Positions 54,540 to 64,000 of a stretch of DNA of 64,000 nt are shown piece after piece; position 1 is the first letter of the stretch, and each line of letters starts with the position of its first letter. The stretch is taken from assembly GCA_963930655.1 (NCBI GenBank), contig OZ005618.1, positions 21,426,501 to 21,490,500 on the forward strand, read 5' to 3'. A model generated the notes under the pieces. That model did not search any database. It saw only the letters and a program-made list of their open reading frames with translations, and was not told the DNA's origin. The position numbers and the translations under genes are program-made. The stretch comes from Myrica gale (lineage: Eukaryota; Streptophyta; Magnoliopsida; Fagales; Myricaceae).

Positions 54540-57488
54540 TCAAGTCCGTCCCAACCTCGCCAGATGCTGCTGATGCTTGGCAACAGAAGCCTTATCAGCT
54601 GCCTCCCGTTTGAGTGCCCTCTTCGCTCGTCGCCCAGTACTCTTTGCCGTCCCCCTCGATGGTTCTCGGGATGAGCCAGCACCAGAGTCCTGGAACTTTG
54701 AATGAGAGACTGGCCTTGCTTCTTGACGGCCTGCCCTGACATAACCATTATCTCCCCATCTTCGGTTACCAATACGAATACTTGATGAACTACTGTAGTA
54801 AACTTCATCCAGATCATCTTCCTCGTCCTCCTCGTATTCATATGGATAATACTCCTCGGGAAAGTCATAAACCTCCTCCCGCTCATCCACAATCAAAGGT
54901 TTAAACCAGGGGGCTCTTAGAAGCAGGCAGACACTCTCCTCAAACATGTAATCATTTAAGCTGTAAATAAGAAATGAGTCACCAATTGTTTATTGATTCC
55001 GTATTTGATCACAGACTAGCGACACAAGAGAATAACAGAAAATCTAAACCAAAAAAGTCTGCAACCGTATGCCCATACTAGCTGTTCTCACATATTAATC
55101 GACCTTTTATCTCTCATCAAATTTCTATTGCCGCCATTTTTTTAAAACCTTAACTTACAAATATTTTAAAGGTGTCTTCCTGAAAACAGAATCCCCTCAT
55201 ATCCCACAAGCAGGAAAAATGAAAATAAAAAAGCCCCTGTTTGTTTTGGGAGGGGAGGAGACGCAGAGAGAGTGAGAGAGAAAGAGAGAATTAGAGAAGG
55301 GACCAGAAACGCTACCTGCCATCAAGTGAACGATGGACATTAAGAGATGCGAAAGGATTTTTACACTGAGGGCATGTTGGTTTCTGACCATATGTGGCCC
55401 ACTGAAGAATGCATGTCACACTGAAAAACAAAAATCAGCAGAAGAACACGTTAGTACAAGGATGGTGTGCCACTCGCTGATGAAAACAGAAATGATATAA
55501 TTTACACTGCCTCTGTCATGTAGAAAGGCGTTTAACAAGTATTTTCTTGAGTTTCAGATTTGAGAGGCGTCATTTCTAGAGGTTTGAGAAATTACATCTA
55601 AAGACTAAGTTTGGACTGGTCAAACTATGATACAGTTGCCAGCACATAGGACTCAACCCGCATAGACCAAAGGTTGCAATGATATCCGTACAAAGTTTAT
55701 TCTACATGTGGGGAGAGGACAAAATGAAGAGATATTTGTAAATAACCAAACCAGAAAATAGAAAAACAGCGATCAACTATTTTTTTTCATTATTTATCCA
55801 AATAAGAAGGTGATACAAAGAGAAGTTCTAAATTCACACAATACGACCTGCATGGGCAGCAGCATACATTAAGAATTGCAGAATTACAGAATAAGAAGTC
55901 AACACATAAAATCACCAACAGGTTATTGCTATGTCTATCCCCAATATTCGACCAGTATAAGAAGCTTTACGCACAACATCTTTCTTCGTGTATTTAAACC
56001 AGACTTTTTTAGAGCACTTCAAGTCGTTTTCTGGCATTAAGAATCAAGAGAAAGAGCAAAAAATAAAAAATAAATACTGACCTAAACAAGGTTATCAACC
56101 ACTTCTTTCCAATAGGATATTATAGACCATGCATATCTCATGAGATTCGAACCATGAAAAATTTGCACATTACAACATGTCAACCAGCAATGATGTGTAG
56201 AACATTCTCAAAATTCTGGAGCCACGCTGAAACTCCCAATCCCAAATCACAAATCAAATGACTTAATTTCAATTATCAAATACTTAAACCAAACTAGTGC
56301 TTTCAGTAAGGAAAAGATCAATGTCCTAATTCATCACTGCCCTTGTAAGCATTAAAAATATCAGTAAGCTTTGTACCCACGTTTTGTGAGCTCCTAGTCA
56401 TTCAATCAAGATAAAGACCTTATACCATTAGCTTTGAGGTCAAAGAAATCCAGATTTATAACACAAAAATTACTCACAAATCATTTTTCATGTTACAAAC
56501 TACAGACAACTCCTATACAGAATCCGACAACTCCTATGATTCTTATCTTATTTTCCATGAATAATAAGAATCATAACGCACATAAAAGATAAGCACCAGC
56601 AACTAGACAGTATTTCCAGAATGATAACGACAGACGAATAAGAAGATTGGTTAGACAAACCAGTAAGCATGCTCGCAACCTTTTACAAGAGCAGTCTCTT
56701 GAAGCACTATCGTATCCAAACATATCGCACAGATCCCACCATGATCCTCACACCCCTTGTCCTCAATCTCTACTTTAATCTCCGTTTCACCCTGTAAATC
56801 CCAAACCCAAATCAATATACAAAATAATCAGCAAAGTCTCATCCCAAACCAAAGAAATCCATCTGCAAATTACAAAACAAACGGGTTTCCATGTACAGTT
56901 TGTATGTAATATTTAATTTGCATCTCAATAATCTTCGAATATCGATTGCGCTGTAAACTATTGGTTTCATGTCTGGGAAGATGCAGAAAAATGAAGGACG
57001 AAACAGAAAACTCTCAATCCTGGACTCCTTTTTCATTTAGCCCCCAATAAATTTCTGAACGAAGCCCAGCAAAAACGATTGAACTTTCCATCCTAAATAT
57101 GCAAGCATTAAACGAAGTCAAAGGAATTTTTAAACTTTCGCACCATTTGATCCCCAAGAAAATGCAAGAAACTTTTCAGAAAAATTAAAACCCTTGGTCA
57201 GCCAATGACCTTTCGGCTGTCGCCTAGGCTTTTCCAGTTTAGAACCAAGACAACAAATGCCCCACTATCAGAATACATTCGATTCTCACCAAGAAACAGA
57301 ACTTTTCTTCTTTAAGAAAACAAGATCTGGGCTTCTGAAAATCGCAAGACTCAAGGAACCGATCGAACAAAGAACTAAAGAAGAATCATAAAACAGAACC
57401 ACACCTGATGATCCTGATCTTGGAGAGATAGGTCGCGAACTCCGTTAACTAGCTGATCCTCGTTGATCTCGATGACCGATGAAGACAT
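54540..57488 (-). CDS. RING-HC finger protein (putative E3 ubiquitin ligase), 4 exons
   Basis: I reconstruct four coding exons: 57405-57488, 56661-56791, 55316-55420 and 54540-54960. All junctions are GT..AG with matching phase (0, TG|T, AG|C). The product has 246 residues. The RING-HC domain uses C49, C52, C67, H69, C72, C75, C88 and C91 (C-x2-C-x14-C-x-H-x2-C-x2-C-x12-C-x2-C), followed by SLNVHRSLDG. The last exon encodes MFEESVCLLLRAPWFKPL, an acidic Tyr-rich stretch (EEYYPYEYEEDEEDDLDEVYY), the conserved IGNRRWGDNGYVRAGR and a basic tail ending HLARLGRT. I know this architecture as a conserved plant family of unknown target. By its RING it should act as a ubiquitin ligase. Start: the first ATG, with an acidic N-terminus. 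It is the parent of copies C, D and the fragment at 40454. Confidence 0.9.
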
Positions 57489-58080
57489 GATACGGATGAT
57501 TTAGACCGTAAATTCTTTCTGAAACCGAACCGAATATTGAAAAGAGAGAGAAACGAAACGCCGACAATAAACTTCCGCCAAAATAGAGGCTACTTATAGA
57601 AATAGAAAAGAGAGAGCTGTAGAGAGAGGAAGATGCCAAGAGAATAAAAAAGAGATATGCTGATACGAAGAGGTGGGGAGGGTCAGGGGAGGGCTGGCTT
57701 CCGGGGATCGAAGCCGTGACAACGGGGAACAGGGTGTGGATGTAATTAAAAAGGGAGGTGTTTGCGGAGAAAAAAAAAAGGATGTAATTAAAAAGGGGAA
57801 AAGAAAATAGATGGGTCCCCGGTCTTTATACCAATCTTCCTTTCTTGCCCAATTGCTTGGGGGCCGAGGTTTGGTGACAACAATGAGGTGAGGCCCACAA
57901 GTGGGTCTATCACACAGTAACACGTGGCAAGTCTGTCTTCAAATTAAATTTTCCTTATTTTTTTTTCTACTTGAGCCTTTTGTATTATCTTTGACTTTTA
58001 TTTTCTGAATTAAAATCTTCTGAATTCTACCGTCGGCGTAATATCGATACGTATAGAATAATAGATAATTTTTATAATAT
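57489..58080. other. Upstream region of the RING gene
   Basis: The 5' leader (AAACTTCCGCCAAAATAGAGG region, 57570-57590) is conserved in duplicate C. Further up is GA-rich sequence without a clear TATA box. No separate gene is seen. Confidence 0.4.
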
Positions 58081-58083
58081 TTA

Positions 58084-58288
58084 GGGTATGTTTGGGGCTC
58101 AAATATTTGAGCCCAAAAATTTAGGTTTAATCATAAAATATTCACCACATAATTTTTTATTATTATAATACTTATTAAAAATCTTCTCTCTTTACTTTTT
58201 CACTAACTCTCATAACATATCTTTACTTTATAATATTTCTCAAACCTCAATACCTAAAATTTTCACCCTCAAACATCCCCTTAATATT
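58084..58288. mobile_element. Tourist-like MITE, second copy
   Basis: Ends GGGTATGTTTGGGGCTC and AAACATCCCC next to TTA on both sides. The internal sequence matches the 50007 copy in phrases such as CATAAAATA, AAATCTTCTCTC and CCTAAAATTT. It lies in the upstream region of the RING gene. Confidence 0.7.
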
Positions 58289-58289
58289 A

Positions 58290-58900
58290 TTTATAAAATT
58301 TCAAACAATATAAATCTTATAATACAAATTATAAAATTATAAAAAAAATAGATATCTTTTCATATTTGACTTTTCAATTTTATAATAAATTTTTTGACAG
58401 CATAACACTTTTTGTGATAGAAAAAAAAGGCACATGTAAAATATAAAATTCCAAATAGACAACCCATCAACTTTGTCTTCTTCGTTATTTGTTTTTACCA
58501 ATACAATGAGACTATGTTAAGAGAGAAGTAGGTTAAGAAAAAGATTTAAGTGAGATTGTGTTATAATTAATTCCTCTAAATACTTATATATAATTTTGGA
58601 AAATCGGTTTCTTCCATTTTCTCTTCAATTTTTATTTGAGATATTCGGCAATTTTTTTAAATTTTGAACAAAATATGATTAGCCTATTTCTCTGTTTCTC
58701 TTATCTTAATTCTTCTTGACTTTTCATTGTTATCACGTATTAAGAACACGAGAAACGAATTTCTTTTTAGCTTAACATTATCTCAATTTTATTTTAGCCG
58801 TCTTTTTTGTCTCAATTCAATGACACTCATTAATAAAGTCATTTTCTTTCGCTTCTTATTATAAATGTTTAATTTTACTCGTCATGAATATTTATTGTAT
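58290..58900. other. AT-rich intergenic DNA
   Basis: No gene or defined repeat seen. Confidence 0.4.
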
Positions 58901-58904
58901 TTTT

Positions 58905-58990
58905 AAATGAAGATCTGTTGTACGTGGTCTATATCCGACCGTCTCTCTCCACGTTCTTGGTTATTATTAAAATTAAAATTAAGTCTTTTT
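58905..58990. repeat. Direct repeat flanking the large hAT element (left)
   Basis: GACCGTCTCTCTCCACGTTCTTGGTTATTATT aligns with GACCGTCTCTTTCCACGTTCTTGCTTATTATT at 61440-61471, and the TTTAATTTTATATA phrase occurs on both sides. The target site therefore lay in an older tandem duplication. Confidence 0.7.
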
Positions 58991-59219
58991 ATTATAAAAT
59001 GTTTAATTTTATATACTCATCTATATTCAGAGGCGGATGCAGGGGTGGCGAACCAGGGCGGCCGCCACCCATTGCTCCGCCCAAAAAAAAATTTTACATG
59101 TATTTTTTCTTTTTTTCCGTAAGTGACCTGAGCCCCCGACACCCATTAGACCTAGGCCAACGATGGCAGGTTCCTTCAAAAGCAAAATCTTCAACCTAAT
59201 TACCATTTCGGAAATATTA

Positions 59220-59431
59220 AATGTTGGTTATCATTATTTAACTTTTAACAACTAATTATGTCGTTGCTAACGTATATATTGCAACCACAAATAACTATCT
59301 ACTTGAATTCGTAGCAAAAAGTATTATTAGCAACGAATTTAAAAAATTTCTTATTAAAAGTTAACTATTAGCAACCACATTTAACTGGTGGCCAAAAATT
59401 TAGTTGGTACATCCCCTTTTTCTTGTAGTGA
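59220..59431. mobile_element. CACTA-like end nested in the hAT element
   Basis: Reverse-complemented, it starts TCACTACAAGAAAAAGGGGA and continues with repeated TTAGCAAC / GTTGCTAA units (several copies in 200 bases), as in CACTA subterminal regions. The opposite end is not present. Confidence 0.6.
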
Positions 59432-59930
59432 TATTTCGTAGATTTAATCATTTGACCCTGTTACTTAACATTTAATTTCTTTTGTTATCTTCTTTACGTT
59501 TCCAGAATAACTTTTTTAAGAGTCATATGGAAGAAAAGCACAGAGGGGTTTTCTTGTGCTCCTTACATCATCACACTATCAAATTGCCTCGTTTATACTT
59601 GGTCCGGATTGCCAGCAGTCATCCTAGTCTTCACGATCGCTGTATCTAACTTATAATATACCGTTATTTTAAATTTTTTATTAAATAAAGGATAAGATCA
59701 ATTCAGACGTTTTTTTTATATTTATTATATAATTTTGACGACTTTTCATTATTCATTATATTATTCATTATAATAATAATAATAAAATAATATAATATAA
59801 TAAATATAAAATATAAAATATAAAAAATAAAGAAATGTCGAATGGGCGTAACCTGTCTCATCAAGCAAACAAAAAACGGAGCATTCCCTAGTCATAAATC
59901 ATCAATTAAGTGGCCGCCTTAATTTCATCT

Positions 59931-60030
59931 CTTTCGCCCTATGTCTCTTATCCTTAGGAGGTCTTCCTCCACTAGCAGGTTTTTGCGGAAAACTTCATTT
60001 ATTCTGGTGTGGATGGCAGGCAGGTCTATA
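59931..60030 (+). pseudogene. ndhB: Chloroplast ndhB fragment in nuclear DNA
   Basis: The plus strand reads [17 protein letters not shown], one changed residue, then [15 protein letters not shown], matching the C-terminal half of plastid NADH dehydrogenase subunit B. The His in KLHLFW is the unedited DNA form (plastid editing commonly yields Tyr there), so the piece came from plastid DNA rather than from edited RNA. About 100 bases, cut off at both sides. It is not expressible as NdhB. Confidence 0.85.
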
Positions 60031-60149
60031 CAGGCATGCGGTCAGAGCCCCGGGCTCCTCCCACTGCTTGGGAGCTTACGGTTTCATGTTCTATTTCACT
60101 CCCTGATGGGGTTGATACATCAGAACCTACCTCGACTTTTCCCTTTTTT

Positions 60150-60480
60150 TTCAATCATCATTTCTTCCCCCCTGCCATGTACAGAAGCTCTTCATCCTCT
60201 TCTCTTCCCCCCTGAACAAGAGTCTATGGTCTTTAGGCTCCAAAACAGTTTCCTGTGCAAGAGCATTCTTTATATCCCCAAAAGAAGATTGCGCTGGGAC
60301 ATGGACCTCGTGGCGGGCGGGGTTGTGGGAGACGGTGATCTTGATCATGGGACCGAGAGAAGTAGCATCGCCCTCGTCATCGACGACGTCTTCGTCGTCT
60401 CGCTTCTGCACCAGCATGCCACAGGGGTCCGGGCTTCAGCTCCCAGTCGATCTCCTCGTTCTGCTCGTCCTACGCCAACA
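60150..60480 (-). pseudogene. BAG-family co-chaperone fragment (ubiquitin-like domain)
   Basis: The minus strand encodes the start of a plant BAG1-4-type protein: EEIDWELKPG (about 60428-60457), then after a small shift MLVQKRDDEDVVDD (from 60417), PMIKITVSHNPARHEVHVPA, FGDIKNALAQETVLEPKD and HRLLFRGEEK. A second frameshift then moves DEELLYMAG to another frame. This is exon 1 with most of the ubiquitin-like domain; the BAG domain is absent. Upstream (to about 60770) is leader and promoter-like DNA, probably taken with it. In the family these proteins bind Hsp70; this piece cannot. Confidence 0.85.
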
Positions 60481-61400
60481 CTGCGGTGTGCTGATTCGGG
60501 TCCTTGACTCCTTGTTCATCAAGCTGGACCACAACGGAAGCGGATCGAAGAGTCGCAAAAGGAGAAAATGAGAGGCAGCTTCTCTCTACTTGTACTGGAC
60601 TGTGTATGACTAATGAACGAAAAGGGGTTTCTAAGAGATGGAGTTTCACTCACCTGCCACCAAAAAAAGTGGCCCCCACATGCAGGCTTATTAAGACCTA
60701 TATCTACCCAACCAAACAACCTATTAGTATTCAAGTCGGCATGAAGAATTTTGTTCACGTCAGACAACAATCAACCAATGAAATAAGATAACCTTTTCTA
60801 TATATTATTATGATTCCTTTAATTTTCTTAAAATTACTGTAATCAATCAACATACGACCAAGATGTTAACACTCTAGAAACAGACTTTTCTAATATAAAT
60901 GACATTAAAAGTAACATTTGCGATGGGAGTGGCAGCTAGAGGTGACTTTTTAATATGTATTCTAGATAGTCTTGAATATCAACTGTGACGCTTTTAATTT
61001 CAAACTCCTAAGACTCGTTATTCCTATGCACTCTAAAGGGTTACATTTCGCGCTATTGTGTTACCAATTTTCTTAAATTTATTCTATTTTTTTACCCAAT
61101 TTATAAAAATAACATAAATGATCATTGAACTTCTAGCGACTTCAAGGCAAATTCTTGTTTATCAATTTTAGACTATTCTATTGCATTTATGTTCATTTAT
61201 TTTAATGTCAATTTCAATTTCAAATCCAATTCTACTTCTCAGTCTCAGTAAATATACGGTACTTGTAATTTAATATTCTTAGTTCTTAACTTTTGATATT
61301 TTAATTCTAATACACTTTTTGCTAGATTTGTTTTTTGTCATTTTGGCTTAAGAGTTCGCCCCCCTTTAAATTGGATCCTGGATCCGCCACTGTCTATATT

Positions 61401-61490
61401 ATTTTAATTTTATATAAAGATATGATGTGGTTTATGTACGACCGTCTCTTTCCACGTTCTTGCTTATTATTGCTAATCATTAAGTTTTTT
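61401..61490. repeat. Direct repeat flanking the large hAT element (right)
   Basis: Partner of 58905-58990, plus an ATTTTAATTTTATATAAAGAT phrase next to the target duplication. Confidence 0.65.
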
Positions 61491-63347
61491 TCTAACTCAA
61501 TTTCTTTACCTCCCATGTCTTTAGCTTATGTTTGAATAACTGAAAATTTATTTGGAACAGTGTATATTTATTGGCACCAATTGGTCAAATTTCGACCCGA
61601 GCTGCATTTGGATCTTTTGCATCTAGCTAGGTTAGCTGACAGTCAACCTCCTCCCAACACACATTATCCTACATAATATGGGCTCGAAATTCAGGTAATG
61701 ATCAATTTCGGATAAACCTAACTTTTGGCGCAAGAAGAAGATCCAATTGGTATCACTCCCAGGTTCATGATACATATCATATCAAATACGGAAATGTATC
61801 AAACAGATACAGGGTATAAATTCTTAATCCCTGATAGCTGCCATAAATCTCGCCAAAACATCATTTTCTCGCCTTCAAAGTATTGGCCAAACCGCGTGGG
61901 ATGTGGACTATTAAAATATAGTAAGACTTTACTAATGACGTGCTAAAAAAAAGGAGATGTGGTTCAATATGGACTATTAAATCTTATGACAAGGCAAACA
62001 TTAATGAATTTAGAAGCAGAAAAGAAGATAGGGTCAGAGCCTCATGCCCCTACCCCAAAACTTATCAGAATTTTGTGTTTTTTTTGTTTACTCTTACATT
62101 TTAGCCATACCCAAATTGTGTGTTTTGATGAACTTGGTCCCTCCTAATCCTGTCTTCTTTCCTGTCTAGAAGAAGTGGATTTTCTTATATATTCCCATTT
62201 GTTAAATACGTATATATAAATCATACGGATGGATGTGGGTTTTACTTGTTCCCTTTAATTTGTGGGCTTTTACTTTTTCTTCTCTTTTCTTGGTTGGCCT
62301 AACGGATGTGGGTTTGACTTGAAGGGCGCCGCAATACTTAGGGGCTGACAAGTTATCCATATGGTTATCCATAAGTTGCAGGTTGAACTTGGGAGTTACG
62401 TTGTTCTTATGACTACGTCGTACGTGCCTTTTATTTGATGCATATTTTTCTACAGGAGGCTCTGGCGGTGCTGTGACGGGGAACGCGCTTGTCAGTTCGT
62501 AGACGCCATTCTATTATCTCCTCCATATTCGAGGAAGTTTCAGGGAAAACCTCTACCAAACGAAAACAACTCCCAATACAGGCGTGGAGCCGCCACATTA
62601 ATGAGAAATATATCAAGTTAAGTACGTGAGAATATGTTTCTCATGTTTGTTTGCTATATATATATATATATAATATTTGTGTGTATGTATATATAATATT
62701 TGTGTATGTGTATGTATATATATACATACACAAATATATTATTTTTGGCGTTCTCAAATATAGGGCTTTTATGTTCATTTTTGTTTCTTTGTTATATTAT
62801 TTATCATATAAATATATTTTTATATCCTCTAATTTTGAAAATTTTAATATTTTAATATTTTAAATCTTTGTTTATTATTTTTATCATATTACACTCACTG
62901 AAAATTATAAAGACAAAGCTATCATTTTGTATATCCAAAATCATTTTTCAGTCTAAATTAGTAATAGATTAATGTGGAAAGGAAACATTGTACTTAAACC
63001 TTTGGTTATAAACTTCACTATATTCTTCTTCCCCTCTTCTCCCCAAACCCGTGCTGGGAAAGGTGTCAGTCCTAACTCATTCACTCCTAATAAGTTTTAA
63101 GAAAGATACAGAGTTTGTCAACACATTAATGAAGGCATCAACGACTCAGATTAAAGGACCTAAACATAACAAACAAACAAGCTAGTAACAAAAAAACGTT
63201 AGTGTCTAACGCCTCTAAAAAGTTAAAATATCCTTCCCTGTCATTATCCTTTGCAAGGAAGAAAAGGAAAAACAAGAAGAAACAATTTCGAATACAACCC
63301 AAACCACCTCAACAACATGGGATAAACTCATAGTCAGCCTCGTATCT
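61491..63347. other. Intergenic and PPR upstream region
   Basis: A tandemly arranged TA/TG microsatellite block lies at 62655-62745 (TATATATAATATTTGTGTGT twice). 62860-63000 has phrases of the hairpin-MITE family. No gene supported. Confidence 0.4.
62655..62745. repeat. TA/TG microsatellite block
   Basis: Alternating (TA)n and TGTGTATG units with a short palindromic core (TATGTATATATATACATA). Confidence 0.85.
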
Positions 63348-64000
63348 TTGAGGCAAAATCAAGTTAAGACCCTTATTTTTCAAATCAACAATTTTTCGTG
63401 CGTCTACTCCACCCAAATTGACAAATTTGCCCTCAGTCATCTCTCGCACAAACTCAGCTCCTCTCACTCACACGAACTCTGTTTTCTCTCGCACAAACTC
63501 AACTTCTCTACCTTGGCAGCTCATCTTCTGCACTCAGAGTCGAAAGAAGAATCTGTTCCGCACCGTCTGCTCCGAACCAGAAGGCGCGAATTCGCCAGCC
63601 TCTTGCAAACACCCATACTATCAGACAACCCCATATTGTATTACAAGAAAATCCATGGCCAAATATTTGTGTCCGGCTTTCGAAATGATGTGTATATTTG
63701 TGTTCGGTCTTCTGCGTGAAGCACGGGCGACGCTGTTCGATAAAATATCTGATAGGAACTTAATTACTTGGTCTTCAACGGTATCTATGTATAGCCAACA
63801 TGGCTACAGTGAAGAAGCCCTGATGGTGTTCTTGGAATTTCTGAGGAGTTGTGATGAGAATCCAAATGAGTATATTTTAGCCAGCGTTATTCGCGCTTGT
63901 CCGCAATTGGGTGGAGGTCGTCAAGGTGCCCAGGTGCATGGTATTGTTGTTAAGACTGGTTTCTGTCAAGATGTCTATGTGGGTACCTCGTTGATTGACT
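63348..64000 (+). pseudogene. Pentatricopeptide repeat (PPR) protein, partial, frame break
   Basis: The first part (63348-63719) opens with a Ser/His-rich leader that could be an organelle targeting peptide, then HRLLRTRRREFASLLQTPI and KKIHGQIFVSGFRNDVYICV. It then runs into TGA (63717-63719). In the +1 frame, PPR sequence resumes at once: LLREARATLFDKISDRNLIT, WSSTVSMYSQHGYSEEAL, NEYILASVIRACPQLGGG, QVHGIVVKTGFCQDVYVGTS, running off the window end. Compared with PLS-type PPR proteins, about ten residues of one repeat are missing at the shift, so a small deletion rather than a one-base error is likely. PPR proteins bind organelle RNA. The remainder lies outside the window, so a downstream restart cannot be excluded. 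Confidence 0.75.

Larger units (their letters stand above)
59028..61392. mobile_element. Non-autonomous hAT element carrying gene fragments (Pack-hAT type)
   Basis: 2365 bases with ends CAGAGGCGGATGCAGG and, reverse-complemented, CAGTGGCGGATCCAGG, flanked by perfect 8-bp target duplications TCTATATT (59020-59027 and 61393-61400). No hAT transposase coding is present. Instead the interior contains a CACTA-type end (about 59220-59431), a chloroplast ndhB segment (59931-60030) and the promoter-proximal part of a BAG-family gene (60150-60480, probably to about 60770). The element therefore needs a transposase from elsewhere. Related ends occur at 24531 and 33109. Confidence 0.85.

Noticed and set aside
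1..64000. CRISPR array, rRNA genes, bacterial-type operons
   Set aside because: No regularly spaced repeats of suitable length, no rRNA-like sequence, and gene structure is eukaryotic throughout.

Overview
The window is nuclear DNA of a flowering plant, most likely a eudicot. It is AT-rich and gene-poor. Genes carry introns with GT..AG borders, the families are plant ones (half-size ABCG transporter, S1-type SPH secreted proteins, AT-hook/PPC protein, PPR protein), and much of the rest is plant transposon sequence. I cannot name the species.

Layout. 1-5.8 kb: no intact gene; a decayed Raf/STY-type protein kinase lies on the minus strand (2.6-3.5 kb). 5.8-9.4 kb: an LTR-like block abuts a minus-strand caulimovirid remnant that keeps coat-like and protease coding but no reverse transcriptase. 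12.1-17.6 kb: a decayed Copia retrotransposon whose 5' LTR carries a 499-bp MITE with a 9-bp target duplication. 17.9-19.9 kb: an intact intronless ABCG transporter. 20.7-25.3 kb: four SPH relatives in a row, of which the first is intact and three are broken, the last by a hairpin MITE. 33.1-34.3 kb: a 1.1-kb non-autonomous hAT element. 36.8-37.8 kb: an AT-hook (AHL) gene. 42.6-43.9 kb: a C2-domain protein gene between two inverted copies of one flanking sequence. 45.1-46.4 kb: a CACTA-like end. 46.5-57.5 kb: a segmental-duplication cluster around an intact four-exon RING-HC gene (54.5-57.5 kb) with at least three broken copies. 59.0-61.4 kb: a 2.4-kb hAT element with perfect 8-bp target duplications that holds pieces of a BAG co-chaperone gene, a chloroplast ndhB segment and a CACTA end. 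63.3 kb to the end: the start of a PPR gene with a frame break.

The genes that look functional are independent single loci and do not form a pathway. The main interest is genome turnover: several insertions can be read exactly because a sister copy in the same window preserves the empty site, and one hAT element has assembled nuclear and plastid gene pieces. I found no CRISPR array, rRNA gene or confident tRNA gene.
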